DNA from: Arion vulgaris
Taxonomy: Eukaryota > Mollusca > Gastropoda > Stylommatophora > Arionidae
NCBI GenBank assembly: GCA_020796225.1
Contig: CM036764.1
Location: 22,582,733-22,646,732, forward strand
Direction of reading: 5' to 3'
DNA length: 64,000 nucleotides
Below are positions 33,088-43,900 of the stretch, piece after piece. Every line of letters begins with the position of its first letter. Position 1 is the stretch's first letter. The position numbers and the translations under genes are program-made. The notes under the pieces are model-generated. The model was not told the DNA's origin and did no database searches. It worked only from the letters and a program-made list of their open reading frames with translations.

Positions 33088-33430
33088 ATTTATTCTGCAA
33101 TTGTATATAAACAACATATTCATAAAATTAGATTTTTAAAAACATTATGGCAGCTATGAAGTTCGCTTAACATTAAGTTACTTCAGTCACTGCTCACAAT
33201 ATTTCTTACAGCTTGGAAGACTGTGATTCTTTGTTTATCTATATATCATATATAGATACATATTATATTAAATCAAAGAACAAACACTGGTAAGTTGTCA
33301 ATACTAACTCACACACACAAACATATTGTAAAGTAATCGCACAAAATGTGGACAGGAGTTACATTTAAGCTTCAAATTATCTAAACTCAATCGGGATGTT
33401 TTGATTGCACTAGAATAAATGTTCAACAAG
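33088..33430 (-). promoter_or_regulatory. probable 3' UTR and poly(A) signal of the 33.4-33.6 kb terminal exon
   Basis: AT-rich sequence without recognisable repeats runs from the stop to a minus-strand AATAAA (plus-strand TTTATT at 33088-33093). Confidence 0.4.
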
Positions 33431-33646
33431 TTATTTCTGGAACAAATTTCTTATGAAATTGTGATCTGTGTTGTTAACCTCGGTTGCCGTATCTGTGTTA
33501 TTTGTGATTTCAATACTAACGAAATGATGCGTGTAATAGTTGTCTATCGATAGAGATGACGGACCCTTTCTGTACTTTTCGGTATGACAGCATAGGATAT
33601 TGTAAACATTATTTGTGTCCATAGATGGAGATATGTTGGGCATACT
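33431..33646 (-). CDS. terminal coding exon of an unidentified gene
   Basis: On the minus strand a pyrimidine-rich acceptor (catttcttctcag) opens a 71-codon frame in phase 0, from SMPNISPSMDTNNVYN to NFIRNLFQK and a TAA. The sequence is hydrophilic and rich in N, T and S, with no hydrophobic segment. It would suit the cytoplasmic tail of a receptor, but no family was recognised. An AATAAA on the same strand lies at 33093-33088, about 340 bases past the stop. No upstream exon was identified; 33850-33770 shows a short open stretch that may or may not belong. Confidence 0.45.
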   Translation of the reverse strand, partial: SMPNISPSMDTNNVYNILCCHTEKYRKGPSSLSIDNYYTHHFVSIEITNNTDTATEVNNTDHNFIRNLFQK

Positions 33647-33934
33647 CTGAGAAGAAATGATTAAAGAATCACAAAACAGGCATTGAAGTGAGAGACCAAC
33701 GGTTTAAGAATGGATGGGTCATCATTGTCGTTCACTATAGACATTGCTCATATCAACAGTTACATTGACTTTTTTGTGGGACTAAATCTTGCTTTCGTAC
33801 TTGTAAGATAGTAGCACACGTTCACAGGTACATCGCCGTTTTTTTCTCTAGAAATATTTTTCTTATACATAGAGCAAAACCATAGTTTCTGTGACAACTA
33901 AATAGTCTGTGGAGACAACGACAGACTCCGTTTC

Positions 33935-34060
33935 AGTTTGGATTGTCTTCATTGAACTCCGAACATGTGCATAGGGGATCCGATATCCTTCGTGTTATCT
34001 CCAATAGCACTCAGTGAATAAACGTACCAGCTCGATGTTGATTGATACTATATCGAATCT
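33935..34060 (-). mobile_element. LINE RNase H tail scrap
   Basis: tttcagtttggattgtcttc ... aactccgaacatg ... ctcgatgttgattgat is a diverged copy of the RNase H tail end, reverse strand. Confidence 0.55.
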
Positions 34061-35033
34061 TAAAGCTGATAGTGCACAGCTGCAGTATATATTAATCTTG
34101 GTTCTGATGCTGTATTGGACTGATTTTCAGATCGTCTGAAGGGTCATGAAAGTACTTCGTACTTTACTCATAGACCTGTTATGCTGCTCTTTTCTAGCCA
34201 CTACATTCTTCAATCTAAGGTATATATTTGATGGTCGTGTATAGACGTAAAAAGAACTAGTGAAGGTTGAAAAAATTGATCAGAGAAGATTAAATTGAAG
34301 ATGAGCATAACAAGACGATCAAATTATTTATAACAAACTTTGACATTTAGACTAAAGTTAAAGTTAATTGCATATCCTTTACAGGACTTTACGAATCAAC
34401 TCCAGCTTTTAACGCTGTTTGTGATTTTCTAGGCATTATTACGTTCAGTAGTTTGCCATTGCTTTCTGAACAGGTGGTGCCATCGTCCTTTTGTAAAAAT
34501 CGACGCGAAACAATTTGTAACTAAATTATCCGCAGCGCACCGACATGTAGACTACAAGAGTTATAAATTATTGTTTCATGTCCCAAACTTAGTTAAAATT
34601 ATATTTCGTTAAATTGAACGTAGCAGACTTGAGTAACAAATTAAGGAATCTCTCAGAATGTGCCTACACAGATAGTGGGGATAGTATTGTATGACATAGT
34701 AGAATGTAAAAAAAAATTGAAAAACGTGTATATAGTTTGTTAATAAATGTAAAGTTAATGCCCACTTTTGATGCCCTTTCTCTGTGTGCAATCACACACA
34801 CACACACACTAATAGACACACACCTTTATACATAGGTGTGTATGCATATTGTATTTCTAGTCTTATAGTATAGAATAGTACAAATATACATCACGAAATT
34901 AGTCAAATTTACATGTAAATTACATTATTTATACCTTACAACTAGGAATAGACAAGGTTAGCAAGTATCGTCTCATACAGTTGTTGGAATGATAAACATA
35001 AAGATATAAACACACGCATAGACATAGAACAAT

Positions 35034-35035
<2 letters not shown>
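34061..35035. other. gene-free stretch
   Basis: 34390-34510 resembles the dispersed repeat at 3480-3590. CA repeats lie near 34793-34820. No exon with splice context was recognised. Confidence 0.35.

Positions 35036-35082
<47 letters not shown>
35036..35082. repeat. (TA)n dinucleotide tract
   Basis: About 23 uninterrupted TA units. Confidence 0.95.
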
Positions 35083-35089
<7 letters not shown>

Positions 35090-35169
35090 GCACATACAGA
35101 AAACACCAGCAATAAGAAATAATAAACACATCGAAAAATAGAATAAACACAAATTCACTATAAAAAAAA

Positions 35170-35405
35170 ACTAGTGGTCCGGGAACAATTCCACTGTGGA
35201 CGTGGAATATAGTTCTGATCGTAACGGTTCTCAAATCGACCCGGCCCCAATTGGGTACCAGGTAAAGCACTGGAAAGTAAAGGTGGTCGGGATAATATTG
35301 ACCATATCCCCCATCGTTTGCTGACGGACAATGAAAAATACGGGCCTAACACCGTATTATCCAATATACCTCGTGGTATGAAAAATTGTTTCTTCCCACT
35401 ATTAA
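35170..35405 (+). mobile_element. SINE family C, copy 2
   Basis: Body blocks ggccccaattgggtacc, ggtcgggataatattgacca, gctgacggacaatgaaaa and cctcgtggtatgaaaa are present. The tRNA head is not clear. Confidence 0.65.
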
Positions 35406-35511
35406 AAAAACACATTTAAAAAAAAATTTAAAACGAACATGCACATTGGGAAATATAGAGCATGCTCATGTACACACACACAATGGACACATACATACAT
35501 ACAGTGGCGGC

Positions 35512-35667
35512 TCGTGATCAGTTTTCTTGGTGGGGCCAGACACAAATTTTCGGAAAAATCTTGGTATTTTTAGTATTTACTATTATTTGTCTATTCCGGG
35601 AAGTTATTCTCCCTTTCGGTTATGGTGGGGCCGAGCCCCACTGGCCCTCAATGACGAGCCGCCCATG
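35512..35667. mobile_element. hAT-like MITE, copy 4 (156 bp)
   Basis: It has ends CAGTGGCGGCTCGTGATC and AATGACGAGCCGCCCATG. CATACATA is on both sides, within a CATA repeat, so the duplication is only weak support. The interior ggtggggccagacacaaat matches copy 1. Confidence 0.85.
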
Positions 35668-35669
35668 CA

Positions 35670-36275
35670 TACATACATTAAAAACAAGAACAGAAAAAAA
35701 CAGAACAAACAAACATACATATGGGGTAACACACAGATGAATATAACAAACAGTCGGAAGCGTAATGAACGCAAATAGACACTCTGATACATATTTTTTT
35801 AAAACTAAATAAACAACAATCGCTTTGCAAACAGGCAATAAACAAACAAACAATCAAGTAAAGTTTCAATAAAAAGAAACACTTATCAATTTCTGTTTAT
35901 CTTATAACATTTAGCTGAAAGTTACGACGGTAAACAAATCTCCGCAGCTTCTACTGCGACCCTTAATTCACTGTTTTTATTCTAAAAAAAAAAACCAACT
36001 ACCTAACACTGAAATCGAACCACAAACTTTATTTACCCTAGCGACATCGCCTAGACCCGAAGGCGAACGTTTTTCAGACCACGACTAGTTAGATATTCTC
36101 TGAAAAATGCTTGTATTCAGAGCTAGACAATTTTACCGAGATAAATAAGGTTTGCGTTTCGACTTCAGTGTTTGGTAATGTTTATTTCCTGAATCTCTAA
36201 ATACCTGTTTACTGTCTGTTTATTTACCATATTCCTCTACGTATGGATTTATGGTTTCACATGCGAGTCCCGTAA
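35670..36275. other. gene-free stretch
   Basis: CATA and AAAC-rich low-complexity sequence; nothing identified. Confidence 0.35.
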
Positions 36276-36537
36276 TACAGGATGTTCAAGATAATTGCAG
36301 CCCCATTGACAATTCGAAAGTTGCCAGGTACAAATTGAGTTGTGTCTATTTACTATTTAAACCGGTTCTGACTAGCTCGTCATACGTCACATTTGTTCAT
36401 CGCCCCTTCCCGCACTACAATTACACACCGTCACACAACCTTGACCTATACTACGTCATAACTGAACCTTCCATTTTCATTTTTTAAATGCCAGATTAGC
36501 TCCATTCACGGGCTGCTTTTAAGTTGAACACCCTGTA
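36276..36537. mobile_element. mariner-like MITE, copy 2
   Basis: TA-bordered ends CAGGATGTTCAAG and TTGAACACCCTG. It is in reverse orientation to copy 1 with over 200 bases shared. Confidence 0.75.
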
Positions 36538-36540
36538 TTA

Positions 36541-37135
36541 TCTTCGCCATCACCTGCAAGCGGTGTCACAAGGCTTATATCGATGAGACAGGCAACAGGC
36601 TTAGTGACCGATTCGCTCAACACTTGCGTGATATACGCCAATGCTCTGTGACCTCTGTAGCCACTCATTTTAATGATACTAACCATTTAGGAGCTCACGA
36701 TGTCCAGGTCACAGCCATCCGATCATGTTCGTAGTCGATTTGCTCGGGTGAATCGTTTTATTTCGTTCTATGGCACCTTGCGTTCACAAGGATTTAACGC
36801 ATTACATTCCTATGCTTCTTAGTACTCTCTCTTCTCATGCTTTGTATTCTATATGTGTATATGTACATGATTTTTTATTATTTCTCTTTTTTTCCACTTC
36901 TAGTTTTTGTGTGTGTTTTTTTGTGCATTTATTTCGTTATTCGTTTTTATTCCCAGAATTTCATTAGGAACGTTTGAATGTCTCCGTATGTAGTCGTCCA
37001 TATGTAGTGTTCTTTGAAATTCGTCATTTCTGTTGTATCGTTTGCTTGATAACGGTCGTTTGGTTGAAACGTTGCTGTGTGCTGTCGATATTTTTGTAAT
37101 ACTAAAGTACTTTGTTCTTACGTGTTTCGCAACTT
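36541..37135 (+). mobile_element. Penelope-like element 3' end with GIY-YIG endonuclease
   Basis: The plus strand reads AITCKRCHKAYIDETGNRLS, DRFAQHLRDIRQCSVTSVAT and HLGAHDVQVTAIRSC. The second catalytic-fold motif is YID instead of YIG, so this copy is probably inactive. It ends in the ggttgaaacgttgctg tail. Its start directly abuts the mariner-like MITE. Confidence 0.75.
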
Positions 37136-37469
37136 TTACATTCGTATTGTAACTTCTACAATTTAATTATAAGTTCTACATTTATATTATAACTTTTACA
37201 TTTCAACTTCTACATTCGAATTTTAACATTACATTCATACCAAATGAAGTTCCTGGTTTGAATTGAGATAAATTAATTCATCTTGCGTGAGTTTTTAATT
37301 TCATTGAATCAAGTGTGTAGGGTAAAACTAAGAGGAAAAAATCCGTTGTTTCTTTCATTTGCTAATTTTTATCCTGATTTCATGAAAATTATTTTCTGTT
37401 TCTTTATATTAATTTTTTTTTGCTCTGACGATAGTTAAAGCTTCTCGTATATTGGTTTGTTCTCACAGT

Positions 37470-38688
37470 TTATACGTCGGGATCGTCTGTGTAGTTGTTG
37501 TCAGCCTCAGCCTCCTTTTTGTTCTTTTTCTTAGTATTGTCCTCAAAAGTATCCCACAAATGTTTGATTAACTCTGACAGTAGTATGTCATTTGTGTTAC
37601 GAGCTATAAGGCGTAGAATGAATACACCGTCATCTCTGAGATACTGGTCGGCAAATTTGTTGACTAAAACCTTATCCTTTTCTCCACTGATCTGGCCAGT
37701 CTGCTTCAGGTATTTCTTGATGTAGGCCACGCGGTTGGAATGGAAGAGAAGTCTCCAGATCCAGAAAAGGAAGTTTCCACAGGTACAGGTTGCAACATAG
37801 ACAAACCAGAACCAAAGAAATATAAAGATTTTTTCGTTGTACAGATTAATGGGCAAAACGCATTGGACAGTGTGTCTTTGGATGTTTTGGAGCTGACGAA
37901 TCTCAAAGTCACAAAGGGTGACCTTAGGAAAACGAGGTGAGTCTCTCCAGTAGTGATCGGTGGCAAGTCCATCAATAACCTCAAAACCGTACATACTGTA
38001 CCATCCTCCCATGAAAGCGTTGAGAAGGAAGAACTGCGTGACAACATTGGCAACATAGAGGACCTTAATAAATATGTAGAGACCTGTAAGATACGTACCG
38101 TCTCTTTTGGCACAGAGAAAACAGAAGAACCTTGACACTTTCTGACGCATGCGCACAATGATATTCCAGCGGTAATGACGATGAGCTTCTAACCACCTGT
38201 TCATATATAGGGCGATATGCTTAACCGTTTCCTCCCTCTTATCAACTGGACCAATTTGAGTAGCATCTGTCATTGACACAATTTTGTCAACGTTAATACC
38301 AGAACCGCCGTTAAACACTCTCCATACAAGAGCTGGAAACTTGAAAAGGAATGCCATAAACAGAAGAATGATAGGAACCCATTGGTAGTAAGTTAGTTCC
38401 TCTGTATCCCTGTTCTCTTTTGCTATGGGAATTGGTTGGTCCATTGGAATGTGGTACGTATTCTTGACCCAACAGTAAGACTTTGTGTATGCTACAAATG
38501 CAGATGTGAACTGTGCAGGGCACCAACACTCAATAGGACTGCCAGCAAATTGACCAGTGCTAATAAAAATGGAAAAAATTACCAACAGGATAACAGTATA
38601 TAAATGATTAAGCCGATCTACCCAATCATCGTCGTTGCTTGATGTAATCTTGGAGTAGGAAGCCCAGCTACCCAAGATTGCTGTCACC
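37470..38688 (-). CDS. innexin (gap-junction/hemichannel protein), main exon
   Basis: One exon encodes 405 residues of an innexin, the invertebrate gap-junction channel family. The innexin signature YYQWVP is at residues 100-105 (counted from the first valine). Four helices fall near 29-45, 104-122, 200-225 and 285-312. The first outer loop has C54, C56 and C72 (the IECWCPAQF and YCWVKNTY blocks) and the second has C259 and C276, giving the usual two conserved cysteines per loop plus one extra. The C-terminus is polar and lysine-rich (KKKNKKEAE) before the stop. The frame starts right after a tcttgcag acceptor (AG at 38690-38689) and lacks an ATG. The start codon, and perhaps a few residues, must therefore lie in an upstream exon at higher coordinates that I could not place. 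The product should form channels in the plasma membrane for ion and small-molecule exchange. No frameshift or stop interrupts it. Confidence 0.95.
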
Positions 38689-38814
38689 CTGCAAGACAAG
38701 AATGATTAAAAAAAATGTTTGAAACAATTTCAAATAAATAAACATTAGACAAGTATTTAAGAGTCATGTAAAAAAAACTATTACCAAACACTGATTTGAT
38801 CCGTTACGTTTCTC

Positions 38815-39225
38815 GGCCACCCGTGTGTTGTGGAGTTCTAAAAGGGAGCAAAGAAAAGTAACACTACGACCTACAAGGCATGTCGCAAGAGGCGACTGAG
38901 GACCTACGGAAGCTGCCCTAGTAAATAAAAAGCATAGTAGAAATCGGATGTGCTGGCCTACTTATAGCCGCACAACTGGCATAACACAATACAAGTCGGA
39001 GAAGGCCCACCTGTATGACGGGGACACTGATAAAAGGAAAAGCACGCCTTCATGCAAAAATCAGTCAGAAGCGGCATACCAGGCACACTGACTACGTCTG
39101 GATTCCTAGTGGGGGAACGCAAGAAGAAGACTGGCACAACGAACAATCGTTCTTAGGCTCGGATCACATATGAATCATAAAGAGTGGTTAAAAAATGGCC
39201 GATATGATGCGTAAGAAGAAATCTC
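38815..39225 (+). mobile_element. SINE family A, copy 4, with an internal insertion
   Basis: catgtcgcaagaggcgactg and aaatcggatgtgctggc are followed by about 140 foreign bases (about 38998-39135, ending gaagaagactggcac). The SINE then resumes at caacgaacaatcg. Imperfect repeats of actggca(t/c)aac flank the insert. Confidence 0.65.
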
Positions 39226-39408
39226 GGTGTTCAATGCCAGACTGTGAATTCGATCTTTTTTAAGACAAAGACCAGATAGCTCTTCAATAACAGAGCTTCA
39301 CTTTGTTGTGTGAATTTTTAACAGTATCTGCTGCACAGCATGGAAAATCAGGTCAGATTCCAACAGTGCTGATGGCACAAGCGCAAACGTTTTTAACTTT
39401 TGTGATTA

Positions 39409-39659
39409 TACAGGGTGTTCAACTTAAAAGCAACCCCAGTGATAAATATAAATTTTCCAGGTACGTCTATTTACTATTTAAACCGGTTCTGACTAGCTTG
39501 TCCTACGTCACATTTGTTCATCGCCCCTTCCCACACTACAATAACACACCATCACACGACCTTGACCTATACTACGTCATAACTGAACCTTCTCATTTCC
39601 ATACATATATGCCAGATTAGCTCTATTCACATGCTGCTTTTAAGCTGAGCACTCTGTAT
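39409..39659. mobile_element. mariner-like MITE, copy 3
   Basis: TA-bordered ends CAGGGTGTTCAACTT and AAGCTGAGCACTCTG. Both ends here carry the same terminal type (cttaaaagca and tgcttttaag), unlike copies 1 and 2, which suggests end exchange. Confidence 0.7.
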
Positions 39660-39829
39660 ATATATATGAGATGAAACAATAGCAGACATAGACAAAATTG
39701 TAAACATATAACATGCATACACAGACCTTTCAAAGGTAACTTCAAATATATTTGTAACAAGTGAATTTAAATGTTGAGAACCCATAGGAAGCAGTGAGAC
39801 CAATGAATCCGATAGCTAAGTAGACGTTA

Positions 39830-40240
39830 GACTCAAATACATTGTCAGGATAAGAATAGATTTCTAGAACGGGCTTTGTGTGCGGTTAATAAACAATATT
39901 CTGCGTCGCACCTGTTATCTCTGGGGTCCATATTTGTGTGGACGAACTTTTGTTTTGTATCCACTGTATCGGAGTAACATTACTCTTTAAGTCAATTTGT
40001 TGGAAATCTGCTTATGTGGCCGAACCATTTAATTTGTTTTTTCTCGATTAATTTCAGTATTGATGTTGTTGGTTTTTTCCCATTTTTTCCAGATTCTAAG
40101 CCAATCTCTTCTTGTTACTCCCATCATTCTGTGTAGATACTTTAACAACATGGGCTCAAAACAGTCTCTGCAACACACTTTGCAAAACAACGACAACGTC
40201 CCATGATTGTTGGCTGCAACATAGCTAGACAAGACTCCAT
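39830..40240 (-). mobile_element. LINE ORF2 C-terminal fragment
   Basis: The minus strand reads LLKYLHRMMGVTRRDWLRIW and, further on, IKWFGHIS, with the 3' terminal segment at 39905-39835. Same family as 28210-28675. Confidence 0.65.
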
Positions 40241-40344
40241 GTTCGTCATATGGACAGGGTCTCTCTAGAGTGTTGGTGCTGTGCTCCCTTTTTGCTCTGA
40301 AATATTTTGAATGTTTCTCTCTGGAAGCAGTCAGACTTTTTGTC

Positions 40345-40465
40345 CAGTGGTCAGTGATCTCAAAGTAAGTGAGATCAAGTTCCTTGTCCTATCAGAGATG
40401 GACGATAAAACGTAGGTCCCATGTTCAAGCCCAACATGTAAAAAATCCTTTGTAATTCAAAATCT
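40345..40465 (+). mobile_element. possible tRNA-derived SINE scrap
   Basis: gtgatctcaaagtaagtgagatcaag ... cctatcagagatggacgata ... atgttcaagcc resembles 45255-45350 (gatctccaggtaggtgagg ... ttatcggagacgg). The repeated order supports a repeat family; the tRNA origin is weak. Confidence 0.35.
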
Positions 40466-40739
40466 TTAAGAGTATGTACCAAAAAAATCCGCTGTCCGGG
40501 ATAAGTTCATTACACTTTTGTTCTTTTTTATTTCTGAAATTTGGTACTATTCCCAAACTTACGACGGGTACCATCACCTGTCCTACGGAGTCATCCTTGG
40601 CGCTATGGAGTCATCACTGTCGCTATGGAGTTCGTGTACTATGACTAAGATCTTCCTGTGCAAGAAAGAGATCGGATCACACATGATTATTCATGGAATA
40701 CAAAATAATGATGATCATATCAATCAACCAACCAGATGA

Positions 40740-41420
40740 AGGTGAAACCCCGGAGACTTGTTTCATTTCCGTATGCAACCAAACCGTCATTCTTGGCGCG
40801 TCGTAAGAAATAAGGGGTAGTGGTTCGAATCCTGTGTTTGGTAATATGTTATTTTTACCGAAATCCCTTTCTACTGTACACCGTCTCTTTATTGATCATA
40901 TGCATTAGCCCCATTGCTTCTCCCGAGGAACGTAGAATCGTTTTATTCTCTTCTTCTCACATAATTTGGGAACCCCTTTATTGCAGTGTTATCGTAGGTA
41001 CGTGAATTGATAGCAAAAACAATATTCTAATCTGATGCAAGGCTTGTCAAGTCAGAACTGGTCGTGTGGATAACATAAGTATATCTTATGATAACTTTCA
41101 CCAATCAAAATCTCATAGTTTGAAAGTTTGAGGTCATGAACTGGAATATTGAAGTCAGTCGCGTTCTGATTTAAGTTGTGTAAAATATAAGTCACAAGTA
41201 TTATCAGTAACCAAAGATTATAAGTAAATATATCAATCGATTTTTTTGTATAACGCCCATGTAAATTTGGTGAATCGTCAAATGGATTTAAACAATGGTT
41301 ATCTCAATAAGTAACGCGTAAACATAGAACAGTTTACAGTCCAACGTTTTAATACAGTATATCTGACTAATGACTGCGGAGGTTACGGGCGCCATGTGAC
41401 AACTGCAATAATAATACTAC
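40740..41420. other. gene-free stretch
   Basis: 40820-40860 has a box B-like ggttcgaatcc and a tail (gtgtttggtaatatg) also seen near 36165-36185, so a SINE scrap is likely. Nothing else was recognised. Confidence 0.35.
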
Positions 41421-41440
41421 TTGTCAAAATAAAGTAATAT

Positions 41441-43015
41441 TTCTTCTTCTTCTTCAACGATCTCTGGTCATGCGCTTAATTTACTGTAGACCACAAACTG
41501 GGCAGTCAGCTTCAGGTCTGTCAGGTTTCCCAAAGCTTAGTTTTCAGGTCGACTGGGTGTGGCCACATGTTGCTTCTCAGCTTCCCCAGGAAAGGAACGT
41601 CTTGCAGGACATGCTCTGGTGTCTGTTCCGCCCGTTTGACTTATTCCTAGTCTATATAATTGTTTGTTGAGTCTGCAGTGTCCGGTGCGTAGTCGAAATA
41701 TAATGACCTGGTCTGTTCTACTTAGGTCTTTGAGGAGTTTTTTCATAATTATATCCAGTATTTGTCTTCCAGTCTACTGCAGATTTTCTATGTCTGAGGG
41801 TTTTGACCTCTTGAAAAGACAGGGGTTGGTAAATTTTCTCTTTGGCACTGCCCTTCTTAGCTAAGACATCGGCACTCTCATTGCCTGCAATGCTACAGTG
41901 AGATGGAATCCACTGCAGATGAATTTCTGTCTTTTCTGAAAGCTGAACAAGTTCCTTTTTTAGGTTTTGTACTGTACTGTCAGCGGAACTAGCTTCCAGG
42001 GTTTGTATAGCTGACAGAGTCTGTAAGAAATACCATCTTGCCTGCAGGTACTTGCATCTTATTCATGTGTTGTGCTGCCATCAGAAGGGCTAAGAGTTCT
42101 GCTTTGTAATTGGAACATATTCTTCCAGTAGGGGCCGCTAGAGACACAGTAGTAGCATCTGGGTGCCTAATGTACACTCCTGCTCCACCATTCATGGTTG
42201 CCTCTATTGCTGATCCATCTGTGTAAGTTCTTATCCAGCTGTCTTCTGGAAACATGTAATGGAGATGTTTCATTGTAGTTGCTTTCTTCACTAGATTAGG
42301 CTCGGCATCTTTGCTTAACAATTTATGGATGGAGGTTGAGAGGTTTAGCGGTACTGAGTCTGGTTCCCAGTGATCAAAAAGTAATTCTTCAGGTATGGAA
42401 TTATGATTTAGTAGTTCCAAGTATGACTTTCTTATTTCTTTTGCTTTGTGGTTTAGACTTGTACGCTTTAGTCTGTTCTTTGTTCTAGCCGCCATTTTTT
42501 CATGCAGTGGATGTTGAGGCGTCCTTTTGATCCTTACAGTCTGTAGAATCACTTTTCTCCTTCTTCTGCCTTCCAAGGGCTGGATGTTGGCTGCCTTTTC
42601 CATTTCTACAATTGGTGTAGATTTGATGACTCCCAAGATAGTGCGCAGACCCATGTTTTGAGTTTTTTCCAGTATCGATTTGTTTGAATGGGCTTCTGAT
42701 ATCCATGACGATGATACATATTCCAGGGTCGGTCTAACTGCACCAGTGTACACCTGACTCAGGATTTGACTATCAGCTCCCCAGGTAGTTCCAGCTAGCT
42801 TCCACATCACGCTTTGTTTCCTTATAGCCTTTCTGTTTGTTTCCATTATGTAATGTTTCCATGTCAGACGACTGTCAAGTTTAACTCCCAAAAAGGTTGG
42901 TGTATGGGAACGGGAAACGATATCATTGTTAAATTTCAGTCTGAAGTGTTCTTTCTTTGTTGACAATGAGAAAAGCGTTGCTACAGTTTTGCTCCGGTTT
43001 ATTTCAAGACCCAAT
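41441..43015 (-). mobile_element. 5'-truncated jockey-like LINE (RT end and RNase H) with 15-bp target duplication
   Basis: A 341-residue open frame (43014 down to 41989) carries the end of a reverse transcriptase (FLGVKLDSRLTWKHYI, TLEYVSSSW) and the first part of an RNase H (YTDGSA, KAELLALL, LTDS). After a one-base shift near 41999 the RNase H continues through LQWIPSHCSIAGNESADVLA, and a third part reads RTGHCRLNKQLYRLG. AAAATAAAGTAATAT occurs at 41426-41440 and again at 43016-43030, a perfect 15-bp target-site duplication. The element ends in a TTC/GAA microsatellite tail at its 3' side (41441-41455). The 5' half (endonuclease and the RT core) is missing, as expected for target-primed insertion that stopped early. 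Confidence 0.9.
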
Positions 43016-43384
43016 AAAATAAAGTAATATGAATAGTAACATTAACAAAATAAAAACAGATGAAAGCTTAATCCTGATTACAGGTTCAATCTTTTTTGTT
43101 ATATTGTGTTTACGAAAAAAACTGAATCATACTGTTATTCAGAAACATATTTTTGTTCTTATAAATTCAGATTCAGTTTAAAGTCGGGTGAATATAAAAT
43201 ATGGCGCTAGTGATGTATGTATTTGGTCTCTTTTAGCCAGCTCAAATTGTCAGGGACAGATCACTTGTACAGCAGCCCAGGAAGCGATTCAAAATGTTCC
43301 TCAAACTCAGAAAATCCTGGTATCCATTATCAGCTAGGTGGACTGGAGAATCGGCTGTACAGATATTTGAACACCGTCCTTTGG

Positions 43385-43680
43385 ACAGCAGTTTCCAGCG
43401 ATAACGGTTCTCATGTCGACTAAGCCTCAATTGAGTTACCACCATTAAATGTATTGTCCTGAGCAGAACTTTGCCACCCCAACAGTCCACTGGAATTTCT
43501 CTCTCTCATAGGCCAGATGTCCTGCCTCTGCAGCCGTCATGTTCAAACCATCAGTTACATCCTGAATCCATCTTCGCCGTGGTCGTCCTCTTCTTTTCTT
43601 TGCCGGTATGCCTCCTTCCATGATGGTCTTCTCAGCCCTTCATGTCTTTTGTTTACTCAACTGGGTACCATAGAAATATA
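43385..43680. mobile_element. SINE C scrap and LINE 3'-end fragment (reverse)
   Basis: 43390-43445 has ataacggttctcatgtcgac and gcctcaattgagttacc of SINE C. 43450-43640 reversed matches the LINE end at 52450-52690 (gagcagaactttgcca, ggccagatgtcctgcctctg). Confidence 0.55.
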
Positions 43681-43799
43681 TTTCTAGAGATATTTTTAGG
43701 ATTTATTGTATGACTGTATTTGTTTATGTCTGACTGTATTTGTTTATGTCTGACTGTATTTGTTTATGTCTGACGTATATGAAGTCTGAATTTCTTCAC

Positions 43800-43900
43800 T
43801 TCTTTTGTATTCTTTACTTGATAAAGGCCTTTTGGTCGAAACGTTGATGTATATTATTGTTGTACTTTGTAAAACTATATTACTTTGTTTGTATGTGTTG
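43800..43900 (+). mobile_element. Penelope-like 3' tail scrap
   Basis: gataaaggccttttggtcgaaacgttgatg and the downstream gtaaaactata match the tails at 37040-37130 and 48205-48300. TGTCTGACTGTATTTGTTTA is repeated three times just before it (43700-43770). Confidence 0.65.

Noticed and set aside
37495..38135. Plus-strand frames opposite the innexin and other-frame minus-strand frames
   Set aside because: They are shadows of the innexin coding sequence.
40820..40997. Hydrophobic open stretch ending in a phase-1 donor, considered as another tetraspan exon 2
   Set aside because: Its start overlaps a box B-like SINE scrap, no good acceptor gives the 165-nt length and the MTVH/MLP motifs are absent.
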